Shown here: in pieces, positions 1 through 9,682 of the stretch
Layout: every line of letters starts with the position of its first letter
Position numbering within the stretch: position 1 is the stretch's first letter
NCBI GenBank assembly: GCA_006386115.1
Contig: VFIW01000074.1
Location: 204,201-268,200, forward strand
Length of the DNA stretch: 64,000 nucleotides
Reading direction: 5' to 3'
Origin: Globisporangium splendens
Taxonomy: Eukaryota > Oomycota > Peronosporomycetes > Pythiales > Pythiaceae
Made by a program: the position numbers and the translations under genes
Notes under the pieces: generated by a model
What the model was told of the DNA's origin: nothing
What the model saw: only the letters and a program-made list of their open reading frames with translations
Databases searched by the model: none

Positions 1-99
1 GATGCACGATTCACTATGAGCATGACTGTGGACCCTATGTCGTGGTTAATCCGCCATGAAGCACAACTGCGACGCCCACCAGGACGCCGCACTATTACC

Positions 100-179
100 C
101 GCTGTCTGCGGCCACCACACCGCGCAGCACAAGACCCCCCGCTGTCTGCGGCCACCATACCGCGCAGCACAAGACCCCC
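100..179. repeat. Two-unit 40 bp tandem repeat in the left palindrome arm
   Basis: Two adjacent 40 bp units (100-139 and 140-179) share the core gctgtctgcggccaccac and differ at about one base. The mirror copy lies at 5054-5133 in the right arm. No coding potential is evident. The rest of 1-858 holds no gene that I can support. Confidence 0.85.
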
Positions 180-858
180 TTAACAGAGCCTACCGGCTCT
201 GTGAATCGAGACGTGATCGAAGCATCGAAGCGCGACGTTCACAAGTGCAAGTGAGGCTGACAAAGCACAGCCAAAACGCACAACAACGAACGAAGCCATT
301 TACAAAATGGCACACGAAGAAACTACAAATGTCAGAAAAACTAGAAAATTACGAAAAACCTGGACGCATGTGTGAAAATGCTTGTGTTACGGCAGGATAT
401 GATAGCTGAGAACCCACCATTTCTCTTCCCCGGGAATCTTAAACTCTAAGTTCAATAGATTCTTTATCATCACCAGCTCTCATGCGAGAATCCAAGGCCA
501 AGTTACCACGTGACGTAGAGCTACAAAAAACGAACGCAGCATCACGACTCACTTTGTCCCCAATTACGTAGACGTCCACATGTCACATCGGAGACAATCA
601 CTCTGCACAATGAATCGCTTCTGCTCAAGATCGCTTGCACTTGATTTCACTATATTGACTTGATTACTGAACTTCCGATTACGCAATACGCGGCACCGTG
701 ACAACTGAAGCTGCGGACTACAATTGGCTACAGAGTCGAGACGATGGCATCCTCCTTTAAAACGGAGGTATATGAGAAAAGACGACACTTCAATGAACTT
801 GCAGACACTCGGAAGCACAGAGTCTCGCAATCTAATCTCCAATCCACGACTCCAAGTA

Positions 859-874
859 GCTCATTCCTCAATCT
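859..874 (+). promoter_or_regulatory. Oomycete INR+FPR core promoter
   Basis: The sequence gctcattcctcaatct matches the known oomycete initiator-plus-flanking consensus GCTCATTYYNCAWTTT at all but one position. It lies 51-66 bp upstream of the ATG at 925, the usual spacing of oomycete transcription starts. It therefore supports 925, not the upstream in-frame extension, as the true start. Confidence 0.75.
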
Positions 875-924
875 TCCAGCAAGTCCGTCAACCGACTCGA
901 CTCCATCCAAAAACGAAAGCAAAC

Positions 925-2109
925 ATGCCTCGCGTCGTGATCGTCGGAGGCGGCCCCGCCGGTGTCAACGCCGCGCAGACCCTCGCCAAGCTGCTCACCC
1001 CGCAGGACAACGTCGAGGTCGTGCTCTTCGAGAAGAGCAAGTACTACTACCACGCCGTCGGCGCGCCGCGGGCCTACGTCGACCCGAGCTTCACCAAGAA
1101 GCTCTTCGTGCCGTACGACAACGTGATCCCCAAGAGCGCGGCGTCGTTCGTCAAGATCACGCGCGGGCTCGTCACGCGGGTGTTACCGGAGACCAACGAG
1201 ATCCAGTACGCGCTCATCGGCGCCGACGACGACACTGAAGCCGGACCCGTCAAGACCATGGCGTTCGACTACCTCATCCTCGCCACGGGGAGCACGTACA
1301 CCGTGCCGATCAACCAGCCGAAGAACAACTTTGCGCGCGCCACAACAGAAGCCAAGCTGAAGGAGGTACAGGAGCAGATCCAGAAGGCCGACAAGATCCT
1401 GATCGTGGGCGGTGGCGCCGTGGGCGTCGAAGTGGCCGGCGACATCAAGTCCAAGTACCCGAAGAAGACGGTGACGATCGTGGACGCGAACCAGAAGCTG
1501 GTCGCAGGCAACAACGTGCGCGACAAGTTCCGCTCCAAGCTCGCGCGGTACTTGAAGCGCTTGGACGTCCAGGTGGTGCTGGGCGAGCGTCTGGAAGAGC
1601 GTCTGACGGGCAACAGCTACGTGAAGCGTACGCTGCGCACGGACAAGGGCACAGCCATCGAGTCGGACATCCAGCTGCTGTGTGCGGGTTTCAACCCGGT
1701 CGTGGACACCGTGGCCAAGTTCAACCCGGAGCTCGTGAACGCCGACGGCTTCATTAAGGTGAACGACAAGCTGCAGTTCGCGGACGCTCGGTACGGCCAC
1801 CTGTTCGCGTTGGGCGATGCGAGCAGCCACGCGACGCCCAAGCTGGCGTACTGGGCGGGTGAGCAGGGCAAGCACGTTGGCGCGGAGCTCGCGGCAGTGT
1901 TGCGCAAGACGCAGTCGCAGGTCACGAAACCATTTCCAAAGGTAGAAGTGGAGGCGTTGCTGGTGCCGCTGGGTCCGAACGGCGGTGTGGGCCAGTTGCC
2001 CGTGATGGGCGGCACGGTGGTGGGCAATGTGATCACGCGCATGATCAAGTCGAAGGACATGTTCGCGGCGAAGACGTGGGAGAGCCTTGGTGCGGTGGTG
2101 CCGAATTAA
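925..2109 (+). CDS. AIFM2/FSP1-like FAD-dependent NAD(P)H oxidoreductase (palindrome copy A)
   Basis: The predicted protein has 394 aa. It starts MPRVVIVGGGPAG, a GxGxxG dinucleotide-binding fold for FAD. A second Rossmann motif, ILIVGGGAVGVEVAG, lies at about residue 155 (NAD(P)H site), and a late ALGDASSHATPKLA segment is the conserved flavin-contacting region. This order is that of the pyridine-nucleotide-disulfide oxidoreductase family, subgroup AIFM2/AMID or type II NADH dehydrogenase-like, which reduces quinones with NAD(P)H. No signal peptide or membrane helix is visible. The frame is open back to 724, but the core promoter at 859-874 falls inside that extension, so 925 is chosen. The protein is identical to copy B at 3124-4308, and the two genes are convergent. 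A more diverged relative lies at 39434-40560. The exact acceptor substrate cannot be read from sequence. Confidence 0.9.
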   Translation: MPRVVIVGGGPAGVNAAQTLAKLLTPQDNVEVVLFEKSKYYYHAVGAPRAYVDPSFTKKLFVPYDNVIPKSAASFVKITRGLVTRVLPETNEIQYALIGADDDTEAGPVKTMAFDYLILATGSTYTVPINQPKNNFARATTEAKLKEVQEQIQKADKILIVGGGAVGVEVAGDIKSKYPKKTVTIVDANQKLVAGNNVRDKFRSKLARYLKRLDVQVVLGERLEERLTGNSYVKRTLRTDKGTAIESDIQLLCAGFNPVVDTVAKFNPELVNADGFIKVNDKLQFADARYGHLFALGDASSHATPKLAYWAGEQGKHVGAELAAVLRKTQSQVTKPFPKVEVEALLVPLGPNGGVGQLPVMGGTVVGNVITRMIKSKDMFAAKTWESLGAVVPN

Positions 2110-3123
2110 TTACAGAGATGCACGCGAGCGAGCTTTTCCTCTCTTGATTGTGAATATTTTATAGAGCGCTTTTTTGTCCAAAAACGTTTGTGATTCCTAC
2201 CTGAGCGACTATTTGTTTGCGGCTTGTGGTCATCGGAACTTGGTTTGTCAAATCATTATTTGCACCGCGGCGTCTGCCCGGCGATGGTCGAAGTCACTAG
2301 CTGTAGCGCTATTGTCGCTATGTACTGTACACAGTAGCAACTGTATAACGTTTTGTAGAATCTGTTGGCCTCGCCATTGAACGAGAGCGAAATTGTCCTT
2401 GCTGCATTTCTTGCTTTGCTGACGTGATGGCGAAGGTGGTTCGACTGGCGCTGCCTTATCCAATGTGGCTACGAGCAGCAAATGCCAGAAAACGGAGTTG
2501 CTAGGTTCAGCCACTTCCGATCAACTGGGGCGTGCAAACTTGAAGGTGAATCCGGTGCCTTCAAATCATTATGTATATGCTGTTAGTTTGCGCTTCCCAT
2601 TTGTCAATTTGGTCTCGGCCAGTTGCTCGATCTTCAGGCGCAAACTGAAGCAGCATATACATAACGATTTGAAGGCACCGGATTCACCTTCAAGTTTGCA
2701 CGCCCCAGTTGATCGGAAGTGGCTGAACCTCGCAACTCCGTTTTCTGGCATTTGCTGCTCGTAGCCACATTGGATAAGGCAGCGCCAGTCGAACCACCTT
2801 CGCCATCACGTCAGCAAAGCAAGAAATGCAGCAAGGACAATTTCGCTCTCGTTCAATGGCGAGGCCAACAGATTCTACAAAACGTTATACAGTTGCTACT
2901 GTGTACAGTACATAGCGACAATAGCGCTACAGCTAGTGACTTCGACCATCGCCGGGCAGACGCCGCGGTGCAAATAATGATTTGACAAACCAAGTTCCGA
3001 TGACCACAAGCCGCAAACAAATAGTCGCTCAGGTAGGAATCACAAACGTTTTTGGACAAAAAAGCGCTCTATAAAATATTCACAATCAAGAGAGGAAAAG
3101 CTCGCTCGCGTGCATCTCTGTAA
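2110..3123. other. Non-coding centre of the palindrome
   Basis: This is the 3' flank of both convergent AIFM2-like genes, in mirror image, around the 44 bp unpaired spacer at 2594-2637. Short open frames here (2174-2380 and 2465-2764 with their mirrors) have no recognisable family and are duplicated only because the arms are. No terminator-like motif beyond AT-rich stretches was recognised. Confidence 0.8.
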
Positions 3124-4308
3124 TTAATTCGGCACCACCGCACCAAGGCTCTCCCACGTCTTCGCCGCGAACATGTCCTTCGACTTGATCATGCGCGTGA
3201 TCACATTGCCCACCACCGTGCCGCCCATCACGGGCAACTGGCCCACACCGCCGTTCGGACCCAGCGGCACCAGCAACGCCTCCACTTCTACCTTTGGAAA
3301 TGGTTTCGTGACCTGCGACTGCGTCTTGCGCAACACTGCCGCGAGCTCCGCGCCAACGTGCTTGCCCTGCTCACCCGCCCAGTACGCCAGCTTGGGCGTC
3401 GCGTGGCTGCTCGCATCGCCCAACGCGAACAGGTGGCCGTACCGAGCGTCCGCGAACTGCAGCTTGTCGTTCACCTTAATGAAGCCGTCGGCGTTCACGA
3501 GCTCCGGGTTGAACTTGGCCACGGTGTCCACGACCGGGTTGAAACCCGCACACAGCAGCTGGATGTCCGACTCGATGGCTGTGCCCTTGTCCGTGCGCAG
3601 CGTACGCTTCACGTAGCTGTTGCCCGTCAGACGCTCTTCCAGACGCTCGCCCAGCACCACCTGGACGTCCAAGCGCTTCAAGTACCGCGCGAGCTTGGAG
3701 CGGAACTTGTCGCGCACGTTGTTGCCTGCGACCAGCTTCTGGTTCGCGTCCACGATCGTCACCGTCTTCTTCGGGTACTTGGACTTGATGTCGCCGGCCA
3801 CTTCGACGCCCACGGCGCCACCGCCCACGATCAGGATCTTGTCGGCCTTCTGGATCTGCTCCTGTACCTCCTTCAGCTTGGCTTCTGTTGTGGCGCGCGC
3901 AAAGTTGTTCTTCGGCTGGTTGATCGGCACGGTGTACGTGCTCCCCGTGGCGAGGATGAGGTAGTCGAACGCCATGGTCTTGACGGGTCCGGCTTCAGTG
4001 TCGTCGTCGGCGCCGATGAGCGCGTACTGGATCTCGTTGGTCTCCGGCAACACCCGCGTGACGAGCCCGCGCGTGATCTTGACGAACGACGCCGCGCTCT
4101 TGGGGATCACGTTGTCGTACGGCACGAAGAGCTTCTTGGTGAAGCTCGGGTCGACGTAGGCCCGCGGCGCGCCGACGGCGTGGTAGTAGTACTTGCTCTT
4201 CTCGAAGAGCACGACCTCGACGTTGTCCTGCGGGGTGAGCAGCTTGGCGAGGGTCTGCGCGGCGTTGACACCGGCGGGGCCGCCTCCGACGATCACGACG
4301 CGAGGCAT
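3124..4308 (-). CDS. AIFM2/FSP1-like FAD-dependent NAD(P)H oxidoreductase (palindrome copy B)
   Basis: This is the mirror image of the gene at 925-2109 and encodes an identical 394 aa protein with the same two GxGxxG motifs. The coding DNA carries at least one silent difference: near 1183 of copy A, tgttaccg reads tgttgccg in copy B. The retained open frame and mirrored core promoter (4359-4374) suggest both copies are functional. The stops face each other about 1.0 kb apart across the palindrome centre, so read-through transcription from either gene would produce the antisense of the other. As for copy A, the likely role is NAD(P)H-dependent reduction of a quinone or similar acceptor; the location is not evident. 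Confidence 0.9.
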   Translation of the reverse strand: MPRVVIVGGGPAGVNAAQTLAKLLTPQDNVEVVLFEKSKYYYHAVGAPRAYVDPSFTKKLFVPYDNVIPKSAASFVKITRGLVTRVLPETNEIQYALIGADDDTEAGPVKTMAFDYLILATGSTYTVPINQPKNNFARATTEAKLKEVQEQIQKADKILIVGGGAVGVEVAGDIKSKYPKKTVTIVDANQKLVAGNNVRDKFRSKLARYLKRLDVQVVLGERLEERLTGNSYVKRTLRTDKGTAIESDIQLLCAGFNPVVDTVAKFNPELVNADGFIKVNDKLQFADARYGHLFALGDASSHATPKLAYWAGEQGKHVGAELAAVLRKTQSQVTKPFPKVEVEALLVPLGPNGGVGQLPVMGGTVVGNVITRMIKSKDMFAAKTWESLGAVVPN

Positions 4309-4358
4309 GTTTGCTTTCGTTTTTGGATGGAGTCGAGTCGGTTGACGGACTTGCTGGA

Positions 4359-4374
4359 AGATTGAGGAATGAGC
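4359..4374 (-). promoter_or_regulatory. Oomycete INR+FPR core promoter, mirror copy
   Basis: This is the exact reverse complement of the element at 859-874, located 51-66 bp upstream of the ATG at 4308 on the minus strand. The outer arm beyond it (4375-5231) holds no gene that I can support. Confidence 0.75.
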
Positions 4375-5245
4375 TACTTGGAGTCGTGGATTGGAGATTA
4401 GATTGCGAGACTCTGTGCTTCCGAGTGTCTGCAAGTTCATTGAAGTGTCGTCTTTTCTCATATACCTCCGTTTTAAAGGAGGATGCCATCGTCTCGACTC
4501 TGTAGCCAATTGTAGTCCGCAGCTTCAGTTGTCACGGTGCCGCGTATTGCGTAATCGGAAGTTCAGTAATCAAGTCAATATAGTGAAATCAAGTGCAAGC
4601 GATCTTGAGCAGAAGCGATTCATTGTGCAGAGTGATTGTCTCCGATGTGACATGTGGACGTCTACGTAATTGGGGACAAAGTGAGTCGTGATGCTGCGTT
4701 CGTTTTTTGTAGCTCTACGTCACGTGGTAACTTGGCCTTGGATTCTCGCATGAGAGCTGGTGATGATAAAGAATCTATTGAACTTAGAGTTTAAGATTCC
4801 CGGGGAAGAGAAATGGTGGGTTCTCAGCTATCATATCCTGCCGTAACACAAGCATTTTCACACATGCGTCCAGGTTTTTCGTAATTTTCTAGTTTTTCTG
4901 ACATTTGTAGTTTCTTCGTGTGCCATTTTGTAAATGGCTTTGTTCGTTGTTGTACGTTTTGGCTGTGCTTTGTCAGCCTCACTTGCACTGGTGAACGTCG
5001 CGCTTCGATGCTTCGATCACGTCTCGATTCACAGAGCCGGTAGGCTCTGTTACGGGGGTCTTGTGCTGCGCGGTATGGTGGCCGCAGACAGCGGGGGGTC
5101 TTGTGCTGCGCGGTGTGGTGGCCGCAGACAGCGGGTAATAGTGCGGCGTCCTGGTGGGCGTCGCAGTTGTGCTTCATGGCGGATTAACCACGACGTAGGG
5201 TCCGCAGTCATGCTCATAGTGATCGTGCATTCCATTCCTCACCAC

Positions 5246-5282
5246 CCCAGGGCCTCCAAGAAGGAGGGATTCTCTCCCTGGG
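5246..5282. other. Two interleaved hairpin-forming inverted repeats beside the palindrome edge
   Basis: An outer pair cccaggg (5246-5252) and ccctggg (5276-5282) encloses an inner pair cctcc/ggagg (5253-5257 and 5263-5267) with an aagaa loop. The structure sits about 15 bp outside the right end of the palindrome. It is followed by two near-identical copies of aactggaccgct around 5299-5330. The rest of 5232-5460 has no gene. Confidence 0.5.
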
Positions 5283-5460
5283 ATGGGCTGGTCCAAACTG
5301 GACCGCTGAGGCTGGAACTGGACCGCTTGAGCTCTACTGGGAAAAATGGAGAATGTCGCATTAGAGCTGGATTTTGGTGCGATAAGTGATCTATTTCCTG
5401 TAACCGGCGCTAGTCGTAAACGACTCCACCAGTACACATAATCTGGTTGCGATGACTTTG

Positions 5461-7148
5461 GATCTCGATGGAAAACGGTGTTTCCAATATCATTGGCAAG
5501 ATCGGTGTGTGCGGGGCAAGATAAGTGCATTCATTAGGACAGGTTCGAGACTTGCTATGCGTGGCTGAAGGGTAGGCTTGGCAAGGCTCGCCCCGGGTGT
5601 GACGTGGTGGCTTTGTTGGAGTTGCGGCGCCAGCGCTTGGCACCGTGCTCGCCGCCGGGGACAGATGATGCTTACTTTCTTGAGGCTTGTGTCCTCCGCG
5701 GCTTCCTGATGAATGACTTCTCTATCTCTATATCCTTCTTACTCCTATGCGAGGAAAAACCTTCTGCTCCAGATGAGTAGCAGTGCTGAAGCTCACTCGT
5801 TGAACGTGCAAGACGATGAGATGACGCTGTTGAATGTGCTGCACAAACTAACCCTCGCTCCTGCACATGCAAATTTCTTGCACTCGGCGGCGTACGTGTC
5901 ACAGTCGACAATGCAATCAAGCGAGATCACACGCGTGTGCTGAGTCACAGCTCGCAAGCTGAGAAGGAAAGCGAGCTGAGTGAATCGGGGCAATCGAAAA
6001 CATCTTGAGTTCGCTTTGGGAAAGACTTGGTATCGAGGGAGTCTTCTTGCTGAGTCTTTGAGTGGAAGGCTCGAAAAGAAAGAGTGTGCGAGCGAATGGA
6101 GTGTGCAAGTCTCTTGGAGCATCCAAATGGTTTGTGGCGCTGGGATGCGATTTTCTTTTGCGGACAATGGTGCGGTTGTTGTTTGTATCGATGAATGAAA
6201 CACGTCCCAGATATCGTGAAACTCCACCATAGCCAGAGTGACTTGGTGCGTGCTATTCTGGTCACAAGACCGAAACAACTCGCAGAGAAGTGTCGCCTTG
6301 TGCGTGTGTCCAGTTGAAGCAAAATGAAACTCAGATCTTGTTATTTTTTGTCGCGATCCGAAGTAGATACTCAACCTCATTGTCTTCTGACGTGTCCAAA
6401 ACGAGGTTTAACTTTGCGAAACGAGCGGAGCGCCTGACAATAGAAAATACCAGTAAGACCATGGCGCACGTGATAACCATCGTGCTGTTGGCCACGCGCA
6501 GCATCTAACGCAGAAAAGAGTCACAAATGGGGGAGGCGTTCTCTCGAAGTGCGCCGTGCTGACGCGATCGCTGCACCTGCCTCCTTTTTACGGTCTGGCA
6601 GGATGTTGTGCGACCAAACTGGTCAAGGTCAGAACTGAGGTTGCCTGTGGCATTTGCGACTGGATGAGCGTGCTGAAGAAACTCAGCAACAACGCGAAAG
6701 CGCGTGGTTGAGCTCGGGTGTCGCAATTGCCAGAGGTAGACCGCATTCACACAATTTTTTAATTGTGTGCTGCACACTGTTCGGTGCAGTACTAAAAGTA
6801 AAACTGCTCTTTGAAATCATTTCGTCATAGAACCCTGGAAAACACTCGCAGCGCTTCAGCAGGGGCGAGTTGACAAACGACAGCACCCCAAGCCACTCGA
6901 AAATACTGAAATCAAGATTCTCCTGTGTTGACAATGCTTCGATTGCGTCGTTTAGGATATAGGGGAAAGTATACTCGATCTGCTCGCGATCACCATGAAT
7001 TCTTGCAACCTACTAAATGTATCTTTCAGTAAATGCCAACTATGCGAGTGAGTGCTCGCACTGTGATTAATGCTCGAACTAATCTTTGCATTGTTATTGA
7101 CACAAAATGCAAAGCTTACTGAAACTTCACCGACATCGTTGGCGAGGG
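5461..7148. repeat. 1.69 kb dispersed repeat, copy A
   Basis: This stretch is co-linear, with no net length change, with 24015-25702. It starts gat(c/g)tcgatggaaaacgg and ends gacatcgttggcgaggg; I noticed only a handful of substitutions (for example near 6243, 6737 and 6927). No terminal inverted repeats, LTRs or poly(A) tail were seen. The two ends share a weak direct similarity (ccaatatcattggcaaga versus ccgacatcgttggcgagg). It has no intact gene. Minus-strand frames around 6683-7060 look like decayed coding sequence of unknown family. It is probably a non-autonomous or decayed element, or a segmental duplication. Confidence 0.9.
6683..7060 (-). pseudogene. Decayed coding relic of unknown family inside the 1.69 kb repeat
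   Basis: On the minus strand a protein-like reading runs through motifs such as HSWHLLKDTFSRLQEF, YTFPYILNDAIEALSTQ, FSIFEWLGVLSFVNSP and GFYDEMISKSSF. It passes from one frame to another near 6980. The amino-acid composition and hydrophobic spacing look like real protein rather than a random frame. I do not recognise the family; a transposase or other element-encoded protein is possible. The same relic is present at about 25237-25614 in copy B. Confidence 0.35.
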
Positions 7149-7749
7149 GTTGCTTCGAGGGAACTGTGCGCTTGTATGCTGACAAATTGTGTGAAGCACG
7201 ACTCGGTTCGCCTTCGCAGGAGGGACATGCTAAACGATACACCGAACTGTCTGGTCGCTCGTTCACTGCGGGAACCTGTCGGAGGGCTTGGACACTAATG
7301 GCATCACTCATCAGTCTTCATTTGTTGTTACCTTGTGGTAGCATCGAGTTGCTGTAGAAGAATCCTGAATAGTTGCATACGTGAGCTGTTGTAGACGCTA
7401 CCATTTAGTAGGATATTTGAATATCACAGCGTTTCAATGTAATACTAAGTTCAAACCTGTTCAGGGGCTCTGTTCTCAACAGTCTCTCAAGCACGGCACA
7501 CATGCTTGTGCCAAATGAAGCGTCTGCCGACTTGGAATGGGTAATGAGTTTAACACACGTAAAAAACGAATCACCGCACACCAGATCGTCAAACTCCATA
7601 CCCCAGATAGTGAAAAACCAAACACCTAATGGTGAATCACCACACGCCGGATAATTAGACATCACATGCTGGATTATTCACTTCGAATACCACATCAAAT
7701 ACACCTTAATACTGATATTACCAAGATGATGCCATATTAACAATATTTA
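7149..7749. other. Spacer between repeat copy A and LINE fragment
   Basis: There is no supported gene in this 600 bp. Short frames (7070-7357 on plus, 7405-7665 on minus) match nothing I recognise. A motif gaatcacc(g/a)cacacc or cacgcc occurs twice near 7567 and 7634. The AT-rich part at 7660-7749 abuts the LINE fragment. Confidence 0.6.
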
Positions 7750-8699
7750 CTCCGGGAATCGGAAAAGCACTTCGGGTTCATTGCCCCGGAACACTCGACA
7801 GCACTACAGAAACTCTGGTTTATCGTCACATCAAGCATCCCAGTACTGCTGTGGAGAACAAGAGTGGAGATAGTGCATGAACGACAACACGTCACTATCG
7901 AAGAAAGTACCCAGCGAGTGTGGACAGCGAGTGTGGACAGCGTGTGTGACGCAAGTGCGGGCTGTGGCTCATCGGATGAGAACGCTCAAAGGAGAAAAGA
8001 TCAATGCAACGTGCCTGAGTCAACTGCTCAGCGTACTGGAGAGACAAGACTTGTCGCGCCAACCGGAAGCATGGGCGACGGCGCGTTTGTATTTCGATGG
8101 AGGTGCACGCGGCAACCCAGGTCCAGGAGGCAGCGGTTGGGCAATCATCTTCCTGAATGAACGCAGCAATCGATGGGAACTCCAAGCATGCGGCTATGCG
8201 TACATGGGACCGGAAGTCACGAACAATTGGTGCGAATACAGCGCACTGAAAGATGGTTTGGCATACAGTGCACACTACCTACAGCACTATGAAGTCAAGT
8301 TGGAAGTCTTCGGAGACAGCCAAATGATTATCGCAGCCCAGAACTGGTTCGCCTCAATACGCCAGACCAAGTTGCAGCCACTAGCAGTTCGGGTAAATCA
8401 AATCATCGCCAACTTTGCGTGGACCTCCTGGGATCACACAAAACGAGAACAAAACAAGATGGCCGATCTTCTCGCCAACATGGCAACGAGCTCCAAGAGT
8501 GCGAAGATACTCGCCGTTGAACAGCGGGGAAACGATCAAGTTGTTATGTCCCAAGTCGCAGCTCTACTCGACAATGATGTCGGTGCCACACCGTCAAACC
8601 TAGATACACCTCACTGTCAGCAGTGTTAATGAGACTCAGGAATTCTTAAACTGTATGTAGATCATAAGTTAAATAGAATTACCTTCTCTCTCTCTCTCT
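7750..8699 (+). mobile_element. 5'-truncated LINE (3' end only)
   Basis: This aligns without net length change to 23064-24013 of the large LINE (offset 15314) and is about 97% identical by eye. It contains the end of ORF2, the RNase H frame, the 3' UTR and the same (TC)n tail at 8686-8699. Truncation at the 5' end is typical of target-primed reverse transcription. No clear target-site duplication was found. It directly abuts the broken acid phosphatase gene at 8702. Confidence 0.88.
7877..8629 (+). CDS. RNase H domain protein of LINE fragment
   Basis: An intact 250 aa frame carries a type I ribonuclease H domain from about residue 65. Visible are RLYFDGGARGNPGPGG (first catalytic Asp), NWCEYSALKDGL (Glu), VFGDSQMII (Asp) and a C-terminal REQNKMADLLANMA segment with the last acidic residue. 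The GNPGPGG spacing resembles the archaea-like RNase H domains known from some plant and oomycete LINEs. The role would be removal of the RNA strand after reverse transcription. The first 60 residues lie out of frame with the upstream ORF2 reading because of a 13 bp tandem duplication (cagcgagtgtgga twice, about 7913-7938). The start ATG is the first in the open frame; whether this is a separate ORF or a frameshifted ORF2 tail is unresolved. Confidence 0.7.
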   Translation: MNDNTSLSKKVPSECGQRVWTACVTQVRAVAHRMRTLKGEKINATCLSQLLSVLERQDLSRQPEAWATARLYFDGGARGNPGPGGSGWAIIFLNERSNRWELQACGYAYMGPEVTNNWCEYSALKDGLAYSAHYLQHYEVKLEVFGDSQMIIAAQNWFASIRQTKLQPLAVRVNQIIANFAWTSWDHTKREQNKMADLLANMATSSKSAKILAVEQRGNDQVVMSQVAALLDNDVGATPSNLDTPHCQQC

Positions 8700-8701
8700 A
8701 G

Positions 8702-9682
8702 TTGGTGAATGTTGCGGGCTATCACGATTACGGCGGTGCAATGTTCATCTGCGGGAAGTGGGACAACCAGTTTGTCGAGTGCACATGCAAAGCCGATTTG
8801 CTCAAGCAACTGGACGAGAAGTTTACGCGTCAAAGCGGGTACAAGAGTCCATACAACGATCGCTGGTAGATGCCCGCTCGGTACTACGTCGAGAACATCA
8901 AAGCCGCATACACTCGGGTGACGGTTGACATTTTCAACGTCGATACGAATGCAGCTACGGTCCTCTGCGGGGAGCAAATCTGCTTCCAGTGCTACGGGTA
9001 CAAGACAAAATACGGCGGCGATGCCAGCTGCAACAATGTTGGTCGAAGCCGCCCGTTGTGTGCCAGTGGCGACACTGACATGTTCGACGCCTGCTTGGCA
9101 AAGTTGGAGGAGTGGCAAGCAGATTCACTGCGCCAACTCTCCCGCGACGCCAAGGCATCGACAGCGACGTGGAAGGTTGTGAACTCGCATTACTCTCCGC
9201 ATTTCCACATGGCGCCACCGATGATGCAAGAATGGAACAACGTGCTCGCAGCCACAGGTGTGCATCTCTTCATGAATGGCCACACGCACGCCGAAAGCCA
9301 CGAATATGGCAATTTCAAGACCCATTTCGTCACGAACAGCGCGGGCGGCGGCATCCAGTCGGAGAGTATCAGCGAACCTCCAGACTACGCGACCAATATC
9401 AGCACGGTCTGGATCGGCCACGACACCCCGTACGGCATCTTTGAGCTGTACTTTGGCAAGCAGCAGATGAAGCCGCAGTTCGTCACGTTTGACGGCGCCT
9501 GGGAGTTCAAGAAAAGCTCCGCGGACACCGTCATGGGAGGTTGTCTAGTCAGCCACTGCTGGCTCATCCCGAAAGATGGTTCAAAGGGGGAAGAGTGTGG
9601 ATTTTTGAGTAAAGCTCGCATTCATCCTCCTTTCTCGTACAAGTACTTTACTGGAAAACGTAGTGTGTGTGAAGTACTTTAG
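8702..9682 (+). pseudogene. Purple acid phosphatase (type 5-like), 5'-truncated and disabled
   Basis: The reading frame VNVAGYHDYGGAMFICG...NSHYSPHFHM...NGHTHAESHE is a metallophosphoesterase of the purple acid phosphatase family. The GHTH and NSHY metal-binding motifs are intact, but the family motif GNHD reads GYHD (codon tat at 8720-8722), losing the metal-bridging Asn. An in-frame TAG at 8867-8869 interrupts the protein. Everything upstream of the GNHD block, including the signal peptide and first metal ligands, is missing: the frame begins directly after the LINE tail at 8699. The C-terminus after about 9540 looks less conserved. An ATG at 8870 immediately follows the stop, but a product from there would lack half the active site. 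Intact relatives are normally secreted phosphatases. Confidence 0.82.

Larger units (their letters stand above)
1..5231. repeat. Giant inverted repeat (palindrome), ~2.6 kb arms
   Basis: The left arm (1-2593) and right arm (2638-5231) are reverse complements with only scattered single-base differences and a few 1-2 base indels; the pairing rule is p with 5233-p over most of the length. The spacer between the innermost paired blocks (agtttgcgc at 2585-2593, gcgcaaact at 2638-2646) is 44 bp. Each arm holds the same complete AIFM2-like gene, so the two proteins are identical. The left arm reaches about the first base of the window, so its true outer end may lie outside. On the right, pairing stops near 5231. 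Near-identity over non-coding as well as coding DNA implies a recent inverted duplication or ongoing arm-to-arm gene conversion. Confidence 0.97.

Noticed and set aside
724..924. N-terminal extension of the palindrome oxidoreductase
   Set aside because: The oomycete core promoter lies inside it and family members start at MPRxVIxGGG, so 925 is used.
3358..4365. 335-codon open frame antisense to oxidoreductase copy B
   Set aside because: It is a mirror shadow of GC-rich third positions; its composition is Val/Arg/Leu-repetitive, no domain is visible, and the counterpart on arm A is shorter because of one silent difference.
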